Positions 40,703 through 49,124 are shown, numbered from the stretch's first letter. The stretch is DNA of 49,124 bases from Rickettsiales bacterium UBA2645 (GCA_002359655.1 DENL01000032.1:1-49124), one strand, 5' to 3'. Notes: generated from the letters alone by a model not told the origin. A program made the numbers and translations.

Positions 40703-41346
40703 GTGAGCGGATAGATCGTAGTAATTTCTTTTGTGATAAAAAATGCGCCCAGAGTTGGTGCATCTGATTGATTTTCTAACTCATCATCGTGATCAAAAAT
40801 CACGGGATTGAGCGAAGTGACTTCTTTTGAAATAATGATGGTTCCAATGCTTACCAAACCCATTTCTGCTGAGAGATAAGCTCTCAAACTTTCAAGGTGT
40901 GATCTGGCATTTTTGGTGCTCTCAATAACTTTTTGAACTTGTGGTAAAACATTCACATCGAAGCCGGGTTCTCTGACATCGAAAAACACTCTGAAAAAAT
41001 ATGGATCAGCGCCATATTCAAACCATTCTTCAACCTTAACATTTTCGTAGTTGAAGGCTTGTAGTGCCTTCTTTAAAGCGCCGATCGTTCCTTTTTTTCT
41101 GTGAACTTCGACACTTGCCTTGATAACATTGCGGTGAATTTGTTCTGACCAGCTATCACTCCAATCATCAACTGATAATGCCCACGCAAGCCAAGGTAAA
41201 ATATGAGCTGGTGCTAAGTCAGGATTTACTACATAGCGATTCAGCGTGGGCAAATCAAAAGAATCGCCAAATACACTTTCCAAATCTCTCAGCAATTGGC
41301 TCGCATTTGGCGGCAATAACGATTGATTAATTTCGTCACTCATCAA
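40699..41346 (-). CDS. Tail protein I (P2 gpI-like)
   Basis: A 215-residue baseplate protein with the P2 gpI core LLPPNASQLLRDLESVFG, LPWLAWALSVDDWSDSW and RKKGTIGALKKALQAF. It links the baseplate wedge to the fibres. It overlaps gpJ by 11 bases and the fibre gene by 4. Confidence 0.92.
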   Translation of the reverse strand: MMSDEINQSLLPPNASQLLRDLESVFGDSFDLPTLNRYVVNPDLAPAHILPWLAWALSVDDWSDSWSEQIHRNVIKASVEVHRKKGTIGALKKALQAFNYENVKVEEWFEYGADPYFFRVFFDVREPGFDVNVLPQVQKVIESTKNARSHLESLRAYLSAEMGLVSIGTIIISKEVTSLNPVIFDHDDELENQSDAPTLGAFFITKEITTIYPLT

Positions 41347-42175
41347 TTACGATTGAGATTATTATAATGTTGCAATAAGCAGCTTGTTCATCGGTTGTCA
41401 CAACATCAGATGTTGGATGAACCAATTGAACTTTTTTCACGCCATCGACATGAAGCGCGTCATAAATTCCTGACAGTGCCACAACATTTTTGATTGCGTG
41501 TCTATCATTAATAAACTTCTGCAAAGCCGCTCTGGCTTCAGTTTCAACAACTGCTGAAGATGGTCCGCTGTAAACTGTGATTACCGCTTCAACTGAGTAA
41601 TTAACAATTTCAGCACTTTGCACTAATACCTGATCGTTCAGCGGTCTTATGTCTTCTTCACTTAGTTTTTCTAAAACTGTATTTATCAATTCTTCTGATG
41701 CAGTTCCATCAACTTCAGAAGAAAGAATGGTCACTAAAACTTGTCCTGGGTTTGGACTTTTAGGATAAACAGATTTCACATTATTTGATGCAGAAAGAGC
41801 ATAAAAAATATAAGCTCCTATTGGTCCTGCAGTAGAATATCCTTCTGGAGCCAATTGAGCTCTATACCTAAATCTGTCATCACTTTCACCTTCGAGTCTT
41901 GGGATAGAAGCAATATTGTCTAAATCACTTCCAGTTGCGTAAGCCAGCATTGTTGCCTTTGCTGCTTCATTGATGCGATTGCGAAGAAGCAATTCACGAT
42001 AAGCACAAACCTCCAGCATTATCATTGCTGGATCACTTTCAAGCAAGGTTGAGTAACTTGGATTTTTTCCTAAAAAATCACTTAAGATGTCCTGAAAAAT
42101 TGCCTCATAACTAAGCTCTTCAATTACCTTCGGTGCTGGTAATTTTGATAAATCAATTGCCGTGAAGTTACCCAT
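41336..42175 (-). CDS. Baseplate protein J (P2 gpJ-like)
   Basis: A 279-residue wedge protein: KVIEELSYEAIFQDILSDFL, YRELLLRNRINEAAKATMLA, YATGSDLDNIA and DDRFRYRAQLAPEGYSTAG. These are the standard gpJ signatures. It lies 1 base after gpW and overlaps gpI. Confidence 0.93.
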   Translation of the reverse strand: MGNFTAIDLSKLPAPKVIEELSYEAIFQDILSDFLGKNPSYSTLLESDPAMIMLEVCAYRELLLRNRINEAAKATMLAYATGSDLDNIASIPRLEGESDDRFRYRAQLAPEGYSTAGPIGAYIFYALSASNNVKSVYPKSPNPGQVLVTILSSEVDGTASEELINTVLEKLSEEDIRPLNDQVLVQSAEIVNYSVEAVITVYSGPSSAVVETEARAALQKFINDRHAIKNVVALSGIYDALHVDGVKKVQLVHPTSDVVTTDEQAAYCNIIIISIVIDE

Positions 42176-42176
42176 T

Positions 42177-42512
42177 CTAGCTGCTTGTGATCGAGATATT
42201 TTCTAAAACTATTTTTTGTCCGTCTTTTACAAAAGTTCCTTCAAGGTCGATGATAATTTTTCCTTTATCGATGCTCTGTAGAGTTACTTGTTCTACTTCA
42301 AAGCGTGGCTCCCAGATTGAAATTGCTTCAACAATATCTGAATAAATTTCTGCAATCAGTTCGCCGTTAATTGGTTGATCAATTCTTTCAAAAAGTCGTG
42401 AACCATAATCTCGGCGCATCACTCTTGAACCAATTGGTGTGCTCAAAATATTTGCAATCGACTGTTTGATATGAGCAATTTCTGAAATTGTTTTGCCGGT
42501 ATTTAAATTCAT
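42177..42512 (-). CDS. Baseplate protein W (gp25/gpW lysozyme-like family)
   Basis: About 111 residues from the ATG at 42512, where it overlaps the gpV stop by 4 bases (ATGA). A longer frame to 42551 adds only 13 residues read out of gpV and is unlikely. Motifs: HIKQSIANILSTPIGSRVMR, RDYGSRLFERIDQPING and IWEPRFEVEQVTL, typical of gp25/gpW wedge proteins. Confidence 0.92.
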   Translation of the reverse strand: MNLNTGKTISEIAHIKQSIANILSTPIGSRVMRRDYGSRLFERIDQPINGELIAEIYSDIVEAISIWEPRFEVEQVTLQSIDKGKIIIDLEGTFVKDGQKIVLENISITSS

Positions 42513-43081
42513 GTTGCTTTCACTTTGCTTGATCCACCAATGATTGGCCACTCGCCAGCAGAAGAGCCTGAATCAATTTTTACTTTATCGCCAACTCTAG
42601 CCACGGCATTTCCACCGCTACCGCCAAGATCAACATTTCCTTTCAGAGTGATATTTGCAGCTTCAATTTCTGCGTTTCCTGCAACTTTGATGTTGGCACT
42701 GCCTTTGATATCGAGAGTTAAATTTCCGCCAGCACGATCGAAAGAAATTTTCGAACCATCCCCAAAAATTATGCTTTGAATATTGCCGGAATTTTCTGGT
42801 GCTGATCCGCGATAAAGTGATGGAAAAATTACTCCCTGATTTAACTCTCCGCAGGGAGATAAAATCATCACTTGCTCATCAATTTCGGGAGGATTCCAGT
42901 CTTTATTGTTACCGCTGTTTGAAGTAATCCAAGGCAGCCAATCGGTTTCAAGATCGCCGATTTTTACTCGTGCTTTTGCTGTTTCATAATTGATGGCAAA
43001 TATCTGGCCGAGGCGAATGATATTTGCGAGTCTTCGTGCAAGATCGTTTAAATTAAATCCGTCTTTTTCATCGAAGTTCAT
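42509..43081 (-). CDS. Baseplate assembly protein V (spike)
   Basis: A 190-residue spike protein of the P2 gpV / Mu gp45 family: LARRLANIIRLGQIFAINYE, VKIGDLETDWLPWITSNSG, QVMILSPCGELNQGVIFPSL, then a beta-helical repeat region (SANIKVAGNAEIEAANITLK). It forms the membrane-piercing tip. It starts with a 4-base overlap on the gene upstream. Confidence 0.93.
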   Translation of the reverse strand: MNFDEKDGFNLNDLARRLANIIRLGQIFAINYETAKARVKIGDLETDWLPWITSNSGNNKDWNPPEIDEQVMILSPCGELNQGVIFPSLYRGSAPENSGNIQSIIFGDGSKISFDRAGGNLTLDIKGSANIKVAGNAEIEAANITLKGNVDLGGSGGNAVARVGDKVKIDSGSSAGEWPIIGGSSKVKAT

Positions 43082-43308
43082 TCGCTTTTTTTGGATTTTT
43101 TATTTCCTTTATCGCTGGTTTTTTCTTCTGAATTTTCTTCGGTTTTTTCTATTGCAACATCATCTTTTTTGCGGTGAATTTTTAAGGCTTTGCCGTTGGT
43201 TAGAAGGCTTATTGCCGTCTTCTCGTCAAGCTCAACAATCTGTCCTTTTTTGTAATCTTGGTGGTCGATAACCATTTGGATTTTTACCATACTAATGTTG
43301 TTTTTCAT
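43078..43308 (-). CDS. Small charged phage protein, unknown
   Basis: A 76-residue protein with a short N-terminal fold (VKIQMVIDHQDYKKGQIVEL, DEKTAISLLTNGKALKI) and a very charged Lys/Glu tail. Small proteins of this kind are common near head-tail junctions of tailed phages; the role is unknown. It overlaps gpV by 4 bases. Confidence 0.65.
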   Translation of the reverse strand: MKNNISMVKIQMVIDHQDYKKGQIVELDEKTAISLLTNGKALKIHRKKDDVAIEKTEENSEEKTSDKGNKKSKKSE

Positions 43309-43313
43309 AAGTT

Positions 43314-43757
43314 TTATTCAGTGTAATAGGTGATATTATAAGTTAGTCTTATAGCTCCGTAAGTTTTGCTTCCATCAATCGAGATGTCGATTTCGGTAGA
43401 TTTCAATTTCAAAACATCAGCTTTCCTTGTCGGCATTTCCCATCCATCAAAAGCATTTTCAATTTGCTCGGCGATTTTATCTAGGGCGGTATCAACTTCT
43501 TCACCTCCTAAAACTACAGCTTCGAACGCGATATCCAACTCTCGTTTTGTCGCTCCAAAACCATCGCTCTTAAATCTTTCTTCAACGATATTTTCATTTC
43601 GCGCATAAACTAAAATCGCCGGCAAAAGCTGATCAAATAATGGCTTCGATCTGCTGCCGTAAATTTTGTCTCCTGCATCAGTTGGAAAAACATCATCAAC
43701 TTTGGTTTTCAGTCTATCGACCAAAGCATCTCTAATTGCTGTTCGTGGGTGACTCAT
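43314..43757 (-). CDS. Tail terminator / tail completion protein
   Basis: A 147-residue protein: SHPRTAIRDALVDRLKTKVD, PAILVYARNENIVEERF, KRELDIAFEAVVLGGEEVDT and GAIRLTYNITYYTE. The length and pattern fit lambda gpU/gpZ-type tail terminator proteins, and it occupies the equivalent position, between connector and tail genes. It overlaps the connector gene by 26 bases. Confidence 0.65.
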   Translation of the reverse strand: MSHPRTAIRDALVDRLKTKVDDVFPTDAGDKIYGSRSKPLFDQLLPAILVYARNENIVEERFKSDGFGATKRELDIAFEAVVLGGEEVDTALDKIAEQIENAFDGWEMPTRKADVLKLKSTEIDISIDGSKTYGAIRLTYNITYYTE

Positions 43758-44073
43758 GTAAAATTAATTTTTTGCTGCCTGGTATGTGCTGCTGAATGTC
43801 GATGATTTGATATCGGATGTTTTCAACTTCCACAAAATCTCCTTGATTTGCTTTGGGATAATATGACGGCATCGAAACATCACGGACGAATAAAACTATT
43901 TCGTTAGAGCTGATTTCTACTTCAGAAGATTTGGTGTTAACGCTTGAATAATCTTTATGGAAATCGCCTTTGATGGTGAAAGAATCAAAATCGTTATTCG
44001 CCGGAATGTAAGTCACAACGCGACCAAAAATTTCAACGCAGGGCTTATTGATGAAGTTGTCAAAGTCTAACAT
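43732..44073 (-). CDS. Head-tail joining protein (lambda FII-like position)
   Basis: A 113-residue protein with DNFINKPCVEIFGRVVTYIP, NEIVLFVRDVSMPSYYPK and QGDFVEVENIRYQIIDIQQH. This resembles small beta-barrel head-tail joining proteins of the lambda FII kind. It lies exactly where lambda has FII. The assignment comes from pattern and order. Confidence 0.65.
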   Translation of the reverse strand: MLDFDNFINKPCVEIFGRVVTYIPANNDFDSFTIKGDFHKDYSSVNTKSSEVEISSNEIVLFVRDVSMPSYYPKANQGDFVEVENIRYQIIDIQQHIPGSKKLILHESPTNSN

Positions 44074-44082
44074 AGGTCTTCT

Positions 44083-44565
44083 TTAAGAAGCGTTATCCGA
44101 GCCATTCGTGCCTTTGTCAGATTGTTTCTTCTCTTGGTTTTCTTCATCTTCGTTGGCGTTATCATCAGTTTCATTTTTCTTGATAAGTTCCGCCAATATT
44201 TTTTCAGCTTCATCTTTTTTAATTGGTTTTTCAGTTAATAAATTTTTGTTCTTGTCATAGACATTGTATTTGCCAAATCCTGTGTGCTGTATGCAGGGAT
44301 ATTCAGTTGGCAATTCCGGTTTGTTGCCGTCAGGTTTTTTGTCAGAAATTTCTTTGAGGTTTTCCAAAAGAGATTTTGTTAAAGACTCAGGCGAGATGGA
44401 AATTTTCTCGCCTTGTTTGAATTGCACTGGGTGAACAACTTCAAAGATTTCTTTTCTTTTGATCTTCAAAGAATCAGCACGACTCTCGGCTTGGCTTTCT
44501 GAGAGTTTTAACTCAGTGCCAATGCCAAAAGTGATATGTCTGCCAGTTACTTCGTAAGTTTGCAT
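44083..44565 (-). CDS. Unknown head-region protein (lambda FI position)
   Basis: A 160-residue protein. The N-terminal half begins YEVTGRHITFGIGTELKLSE. A middle segment GFGKYNVYDKNKNLLTEKPI resembles a small binding fold. The C-terminal 35 residues are very acidic and polar (Glu, Asn, Asp). Lambda has the packaging accessory FI at this place in the order, also acidic in part. No sequence proof of equivalence. Confidence 0.55.
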   Translation of the reverse strand: MQTYEVTGRHITFGIGTELKLSESQAESRADSLKIKRKEIFEVVHPVQFKQGEKISISPESLTKSLLENLKEISDKKPDGNKPELPTEYPCIQHTGFGKYNVYDKNKNLLTEKPIKKDEAEKILAELIKKNETDDNANEDEENQEKKQSDKGTNGSDNAS

Positions 44566-44578
44566 AAGTTCCTCTCAA

Positions 44579-45544
44579 TTAAGATTTAATTAGCTTCACT
44601 TGACAGGCGTGTTGCCAGAATCCGTAACCAACGTTACGCCATGTATCGACACCATATTCGTGCTTATCATGTCTGAATTCGAGCTCTGAACCTTCAGCAA
44701 TTGCTTTCATCTTAACGCCTTCTTCTTCCTGACGAATGAAAGGTTTGATCGAGCTGTCAGTTCTAAAAATTGCAAACTTATCGCTCCAAGGTAGTCGAGG
44801 ATTTTGTGCAATAGTGATGTTAAGCTCATTCATAACTTTTAGTGAGTTAGTACTACCTCCAACAGTTAAAGGAACAGCCACCGCAGATTGTGCAATAAAC
44901 CACATTGGAGTCGGAACCACGATCAAAAAATTCGTGGCATTCTCGTTCATCGGTTCACCTTGATCATCTTTAAATGACAAGATTTGCTGAATGCCTCGAA
45001 GCGTAGCTAAACGAAATGCTGCTTCACTTGGTGCAGAGATAGAACCAACTTTTCCACCATCAATCTGATCAACAAAGGAAGTTAAATCGACCTGAATTTT
45101 GTTGCTTTGCGCACCGCTTTTTCCTTCAGCGTGATCAGTATCAAAGAAGTATTGGCCATCGTAGCAAACAGTGCTTTCGGCATTGTTAATCAGTTTAGAT
45201 AAAAGTTGCGCCCAATGAGTATTTGTGCGATCTGCAAATTCGTTAATTCTTACCTTGATTTGACCAGTTTTATCGCGGCGTAAATCTTTGACGTTAAACT
45301 CTAAAGTACCTTCAAAGTGTTTGTTTTCGATGGTTAATCCGTTGGTTAAGAAACCTTTAGATTGTCTACCGCCAACCCATTCACGCATCACAGGAGATTG
45401 ACCTAACCATTTGTAGGTTTCACTTTCCTGATCTGAGGTGAAGTAATTGGAAATTGCCTCGATCCAGTCCATACCGGTTTTTTGTTCGAGACGCTTGTAG
45501 TAAAGGCCAATAATAGCCCTTGATGATAATTCGTTGAGAGACAT
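44579..45544 (-). CDS. Major capsid protein (Mu gpT-like)
   Basis: A 321-residue protein clearly of the Mu gpT family: ETYKWLGQSPVMREWVGGRQ, GLTIENKHFEGTLEFNVKDL, VCYDGQYFFDTDHAEG, and a C-terminal DTWRNVGYGFWQHACQV. It forms the capsid shell. It is followed by connector genes and preceded by the decoration protein. The capsid type differs from the lambda-like portal and protease beside it. Confidence 0.9.
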   Translation of the reverse strand: MSLNELSSRAIIGLYYKRLEQKTGMDWIEAISNYFTSDQESETYKWLGQSPVMREWVGGRQSKGFLTNGLTIENKHFEGTLEFNVKDLRRDKTGQIKVRINEFADRTNTHWAQLLSKLINNAESTVCYDGQYFFDTDHAEGKSGAQSNKIQVDLTSFVDQIDGGKVGSISAPSEAAFRLATLRGIQQILSFKDDQGEPMNENATNFLIVVPTPMWFIAQSAVAVPLTVGGSTNSLKVMNELNITIAQNPRLPWSDKFAIFRTDSSIKPFIRQEEEGVKMKAIAEGSELEFRHDKHEYGVDTWRNVGYGFWQHACQVKLIKS

Positions 45545-45575
45545 AAATTTTTTTAATTTGGATTGTTAAAAGCTA

Positions 45576-46001
45576 TTAGCTGACTACTGTAGGAAGTGCC
45601 GCTGAATCAAATTCAACGACTACAACACCACTTGAATCGATGCGTGAAATTTGCCCGATATAAACTGCGTTTGTTGCTGAAAGCGTGAAAGTATTGTCGT
45701 CAGTTGCGTAAACTGATTTGTTAATGTCGGCCAAAGTGATGCCGGAAATATCGAGAAGAATTGATCCTTTTTTTCGGATGCGGACAGTTTTTGCACCATC
45801 GCCACCGCCAGAATTATCAATTTTCTCGTCAGCAAAACCGCAGAATTTATCTCCATTGGCAATTGGTTTAGCGTATCCAGAAGAGTTGCTGCCAACCGCA
45901 GCACCTTCGTAAATTACCGATCCACCTTTGATTGGAAGCTGGTTGATATCACCAAGTTCGTAAACGCGATTTGCGTCATTTGTTAGTCCGGTCATGTTCA
46001 C
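45576..46001 (-). CDS. Capsid decoration / cement protein
   Basis: A 141-residue beta-rich protein between protease and capsid, where lambda has gpD. Patterns: RVYELGDINQLPIKGGSVIY, KFCGFADEKIDNSGGGDG, VRIRKKGSILLDISGITLAD, YIGQISRIDSSGVVVVEFD. Such cement proteins stabilise the expanded capsid. It belongs to the family annotated as head decoration or DUF2190-like. Confidence 0.75.
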   Translation of the reverse strand: MNMTGLTNDANRVYELGDINQLPIKGGSVIYEGAAVGSNSSGYAKPIANGDKFCGFADEKIDNSGGGDGAKTVRIRKKGSILLDISGITLADINKSVYATDDNTFTLSATNAVYIGQISRIDSSGVVVVEFDSAALPTVVS

Positions 46002-46004
46002 CTC

Positions 46005-46565
46005 TTAATTTTTGTTGGTTGATAAAATTTTTACCTGATTTGCGTCAGAAGCTTTTTTGTATGCGAAATAAGCATCGTAATCATCGGCAAATTCAGAGCG
46101 GAGTTTTACATCGTTTTGCCACTCAGATTTTGCTCGATCTTCAAGAGGTGCATCCTTATCTACTTTTGCTTTTTCAGGAGATGCGCTTTCAAAGTTTGGC
46201 GTGACTTTTGGCATTTCTTTTTCTGCTACCGCTGCTTGCTCAACATATTTTGTGCCTCGCTGCTTTTCTCTTGCGACAATTTGCAAAGCGAGTTTGTCTG
46301 CCGTCATGTCGGCATCCTGTTTTGCTTTTGCTACAAGATCTTCATGACCAGGAAGTGAGGCTTCTTCGATTGCTAAAATTCTTTTTCGCTCGAATTCAGC
46401 ACCTTCCAAAATACCAGCTTTTCTGCCTTCAGCAAAAGCTGTTTCTTTTGTCTCAGTACGAATTTTTTCAGAATTTTCTTTCGCCAATTTTTCAGCGATG
46501 TCAGGAAATTCTGATTTAATAAAATCTGCGTTAATCGCAGACCTTTCGATTGTTTCTTTAGACAT
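46005..46565 (-). CDS. Possible internally started scaffold protein
   Basis: The in-frame ATG at codon 288 of the protease opens MSKETIERSAINADFIKSEF and would give a 186-residue helical protein, comparable to lambda Nu3 within gene C. The ATG is placed precisely at the protease/scaffold junction. No clear Shine-Dalgarno precedes it, so this is a likely but unproven start. Confidence 0.4.
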   Translation of the reverse strand: MSKETIERSAINADFIKSEFPDIAEKLAKENSEKIRTETKETAFAEGRKAGILEGAEFERKRILAIEEASLPGHEDLVAKAKQDADMTADKLALQIVAREKQRGTKYVEQAAVAEKEMPKVTPNFESASPEKAKVDKDAPLEDRAKSEWQNDVKLRSEFADDYDAYFAYKKASDANQVKILSTNKN

Positions 46566-47426
46566 AAAATTGATTTGTTTATTTGTTGAAATTTTTTGAT
46601 TTAACTCGGCGATGACTTCTTCGTAACTTCCAAGAGAGTCAGCCATGCCGTTCGCAACTGCGTTTTTTCCAATCAGCACTCCACCTTGACCAAAGTCGTT
46701 TTTGACTGCGTTAACACTGACATTTCGGTATTTGGCAATCGCTTCAATAAACTGCGCTTCAAGATCGTTGAGTTCTCGTTTTATCTCGGCAATTCCTTCT
46801 TCCGTTCGTGGATCAGGTCGTTTTTGTTTGGCGTTACTGGAAACAATTTCGATGTTTTTGTAGCCTTCAGAATCAGGCTGCTCTTGTACCGGAATTGTTG
46901 TAACAACACCAATACTTCCCAAAAGTGCAGAAGGATTAGCGATAATTTTTTCCGTTGCGGAGGCGATCCAATAAGCTGCCGATGAACAGTTTCTACCAAC
47001 ATAACTCCAGATTGGTTTTTTGCCTCGCGCCTTGAAAATAGCGTCCGCCATTTCAGAGGGGCCCAAAGCAACTCCACCTGGAGAATCGACATCAAATAAA
47101 ATCGCTTTTACCTGATCATCATCGAGAGCTGTCTGAAAATCTTTTGCCAAATCTGATAAAGAAGTTCCGCCCAAAAAGAAGGTAAAAAGATCGCTTCTTG
47201 CAGTGATTGGTCCGTGCAGTGGAATTACTGCCGTCCCGTCCCGAATCATAACTGATCTGGTGTTGCTTAATCGTCTTTCTGATTGAAAGGAGAGCGATTT
47301 AATTTCGTCTAAATCATCATTTCTCTTCAAAAATGACGCAGGAATAGCAAAGCTATTCTGAGTAATTTTCGCTAAAATATCAGGCTCGATCGCCCAATAT
47401 TTTGCGATTTTTAGTAGCTCATGCAT
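46005..47426 (-). CDS. S49-family prohead protease with C-terminal scaffold
   Basis: A 473-residue protein. Residues 60-270 are an S49 (SppA/lambda gpC-like) serine peptidase: KAILFDVDSPGGVALGPSEM, then GRNCSSAAYWIASA with nucleophile Ser149 and IANPSALLGSIGVVTTI. The last 185 residues are helical and charged, like a scaffold (lambda Nu3). It overlaps the portal gene by 8 bases. It cleaves capsid and scaffold during head maturation. An internal ATG allows a separate scaffold product. Confidence 0.9.
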   Translation of the reverse strand: MHELLKIAKYWAIEPDILAKITQNSFAIPASFLKRNDDLDEIKSLSFQSERRLSNTRSVMIRDGTAVIPLHGPITARSDLFTFFLGGTSLSDLAKDFQTALDDDQVKAILFDVDSPGGVALGPSEMADAIFKARGKKPIWSYVGRNCSSAAYWIASATEKIIANPSALLGSIGVVTTIPVQEQPDSEGYKNIEIVSSNAKQKRPDPRTEEGIAEIKRELNDLEAQFIEAIAKYRNVSVNAVKNDFGQGGVLIGKNAVANGMADSLGSYEEVIAELNQKISTNKQINFMSKETIERSAINADFIKSEFPDIAEKLAKENSEKIRTETKETAFAEGRKAGILEGAEFERKRILAIEEASLPGHEDLVAKAKQDADMTADKLALQIVAREKQRGTKYVEQAAVAEKEMPKVTPNFESASPEKAKVDKDAPLEDRAKSEWQNDVKLRSEFADDYDAYFAYKKASDANQVKILSTNKN

Positions 47427-48987
47427 CGTTGTTTTTAGTTGGTTGCTGCGTTTGAATAACTTCTTTTGGAATCAGTCCTGCTTCTTGCTTTAACTTATAC
47501 TCCTTGAGGATTTGCGGATATTTTCTCTCAAAATCACCACCTGTTAAAACTGCGGTTTCTTCAGCTAGAGTTGTGATGCCCAGAGTGATTCTTGTTTCTG
47601 CTGCCTTTACTTCTTTGAGCTGATCAATCTGTCCGCGTGGTGGTCCGATCCATTCTGCGCCTAAATAAGCATTTCTAAGCGTAGAATTAGCGAAGAAATT
47701 CGGTGCGTTTAATTCACCTTTGGCGATTGCTTCGGTGATTACCATTTCATAAATCGGCTGGCAAAGCTGAATTGCGAGCCACTTTCTGCGACTAGAGAAA
47801 AACTTCCATGCTTCAACTAAAGCCGCTTGAGCAGCGGAGTAGCTGGCAGTGAAGTGCTTTATTAAAATCTCGAAAGGCAATTCAAGTGCTACACCAACTT
47901 GCCGCAGCACTGCTTGCACAAAAGGATCAAAGGCTTGGTTCGGTCTTTTTGGATCGGCGATTTCAATATTTTCACCAGGCTGTAAATCAAGAATTGCACC
48001 AGGGCCTAATTTGTAATCACCCTCATCACGCCTTGATCCCTCTAAAGGAGTCATTGGCGCTAAACCTTCTTCATCTTCTGATTTTACAAAAACTGTAAAC
48101 ATCGCTGAAACGACAGCAGCCATAACTTCCGCTTCGGTGTAACGATCGAGCTGTTTTAAACTTTCAATTACTGGCGCTAGATAAGGAACGCCTCGTGTAA
48201 GTCCTGGTCTTGTTCTGCTGAAAATATGAAAGACCTGACGATTTCCATATTTGTCAAAAGCCGGAACCTTAACAAAATTTTTCTCTTTCTCGTTTTGGTA
48301 ATCAGTCGGGTGCTGATTGCAGATTGAATAAGAAATTGGTGCGCCATCAGAATCCATTTCAACGCCACCAGCAAGAGTTGCTGTGTCAGATTTAAAATCG
48401 GGATTGGCAACACGATCAGCTTCAACAATTTGCAGTACTAAATTGATGTTTCTGTTTGGTCGTTCGACATAACGCTTCAGAATAAAAATGTCGCCACTTT
48501 CAAGAACCGAACGCAAAATCAGATTTTGAATTTCTGAAAAAGTTTGGCAGCGAGTAATATCGCAATCCTGATTTTCTGCCCAGTTGCGAAATATCCGTTC
48601 AGCATTTCTTTCAAAGGCATCAAACTCATCTTCGTTTTTGAAGTAAGGCTTCAAAACATCGCGATCCAAGTGCGACTGAACTTTCAAACCAGTTCCAACA
48701 ACATTCGTTACAACAGTATTTACTGCACCGCAAGCAAGTGGAGCATTACGCAGTAAATCACGCGATCTTTGGCGAAGTTCTGGTAAATCAGGAAGCGTGA
48801 TATTGTCGGCAGAACCATCAGAAACATTCCAACTTGAAGTTTGTCTGCGATCACGCCTTGCGCCGGTATAACCACCAGCGATTGCCATTCTTGTTCTTGC
48901 TTCAAATCTTTTTAATCCAGTTTGTGGGCTAAGATAAGAAATAGTTTTGTCGAGCCAGCTTTCAGAAATTTTAGGAAATTTTCTCAT
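47419..48987 (-). CDS. Phage portal protein (lambda gpB-like)
   Basis: A 522-residue lambda-type portal: IAGGYTGARRDRRQTSSWN, RSRDLLRNAPLACGAVNTVV, NVVGTGLKVQSHLDRDVLKP, and later IEIADPKRPNQAFDPFVQAV and FTASYSAAQAALVEAWKFF. It forms the dodecameric DNA gate of the head. It overlaps the upstream gpW-like gene by 4 bases and the protease by 8. Confidence 0.93.
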   Translation of the reverse strand: MRKFPKISESWLDKTISYLSPQTGLKRFEARTRMAIAGGYTGARRDRRQTSSWNVSDGSADNITLPDLPELRQRSRDLLRNAPLACGAVNTVVTNVVGTGLKVQSHLDRDVLKPYFKNEDEFDAFERNAERIFRNWAENQDCDITRCQTFSEIQNLILRSVLESGDIFILKRYVERPNRNINLVLQIVEADRVANPDFKSDTATLAGGVEMDSDGAPISYSICNQHPTDYQNEKEKNFVKVPAFDKYGNRQVFHIFSRTRPGLTRGVPYLAPVIESLKQLDRYTEAEVMAAVVSAMFTVFVKSEDEEGLAPMTPLEGSRRDEGDYKLGPGAILDLQPGENIEIADPKRPNQAFDPFVQAVLRQVGVALELPFEILIKHFTASYSAAQAALVEAWKFFSSRRKWLAIQLCQPIYEMVITEAIAKGELNAPNFFANSTLRNAYLGAEWIGPPRGQIDQLKEVKAAETRITLGITTLAEETAVLTGGDFERKYPQILKEYKLKQEAGLIPKEVIQTQQPTKNNDA

Positions 48988-49124
48988 ACTGGAGTTGCGC
49001 CTCTAACTCTGATTCCACCGCGATTTTTTCTTTTGATTTGCACCAACAATCTTTTTTCACGTTGCTCAAGTGTAGCCAGATCAGCTTTTCTAACTTTCTG
49101 TCCGTTATACCACGCTTCTTGGGC
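48984..49124 (-). CDS. gpW-like head-tail joining protein, partial at the window edge
   Basis: The frame reads from the window edge to a stop at 48984, giving 46 residues of the C-terminus: AQEAWYNGQKVRKADLATLE, QREKRLLVQIKRKNRGGIRV. Its size class, basic helical character and place directly before the portal fit lambda gpW. The start and any terminase lie beyond the window. It overlaps the portal start by 4 bases (ATGA). Confidence 0.7.
   Translation of the reverse strand, partial: AQEAWYNGQKVRKADLATLEQREKRLLVQIKRKNRGGIRVRGATPV

Noticed and set aside
1..49124. CRISPR array.
   Set aside because: No regularly spaced short direct repeats with unique spacers were seen; the only tandem repeats are the 123-bp coding units of the TPR protein.

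Overview
The window is AT-rich, and its gene content suggests an alphaproteobacterium, plausibly a host-associated one. The pointers are many toxin-antitoxin and effector-like genes, a STAND/NB-ARC protein with TPR repeats, and phage genes (M15 endolysin, DUF6127-like protein) of a kind I associate with alphaproteobacterial phages. This is inferred from gene content; no rRNA or other taxonomic marker is present.

Left part (1-15 kb), accessory genes. A subtilisin-like protease and an AAA ATPase form a translationally coupled pair matching the IetAS anti-phage system (73-3446, minus). An unusually structured intergenic stretch follows (about 3.6-4.0 kb). Next is a two-gene plus-strand unit: a RhuM-Fic protein, then a coiled-coil protein with a zinc-deaminase-like signature. 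Two toxin-antitoxin modules follow (hipBA with a good sigma70 promoter, and Phd/RelE), separated by a truncated TauD-like dioxygenase. A frameshifted small gene, a LysR regulator, a large FAD-oxidoreductase-like protein with a C-terminal membrane segment, a sensor-less histidine kinase and a GNAT-like protein complete this part.

Middle part (15-28.6 kb), defence island. A 1136-residue NB-ARC/TPR protein (minus) lies divergent from a tightly packed plus-strand operon: small HTH regulator, type III modification methyltransferase (Mod), type III restriction helicase-nuclease (Res), HamA and HamB. Gaps or overlaps are 8 bases or less, so a type III restriction-modification system and a Hachiman system are apparently expressed as one transcript. 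A DUF4268-type nuclease gene follows a hairpin. A 104-residue unknown on the minus strand lies next to the prophage.

Right part (28.7-49.1 kb), a prophage late region read entirely on the minus strand and running off the right edge. From right to left it has a lambda-ordered head (gpW-like, portal, S49 protease with scaffold tail, decoration protein, Mu gpT-like capsid, connector and terminator proteins). A P2-type contractile tail and baseplate follow (V, W, J, I, two fibre/chaperone cassettes, sheath, tube, E/E' with a visible slippery site, tape measure, U, X, D). A lysis cassette (DUF6127-like protein, M15 endolysin, holin, nested spanins) ends it. A single plus-strand gene of the cellular YggU/DUF167 family sits inside the tail operon. 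Terminase, integrase and lysogeny genes are not in the window.
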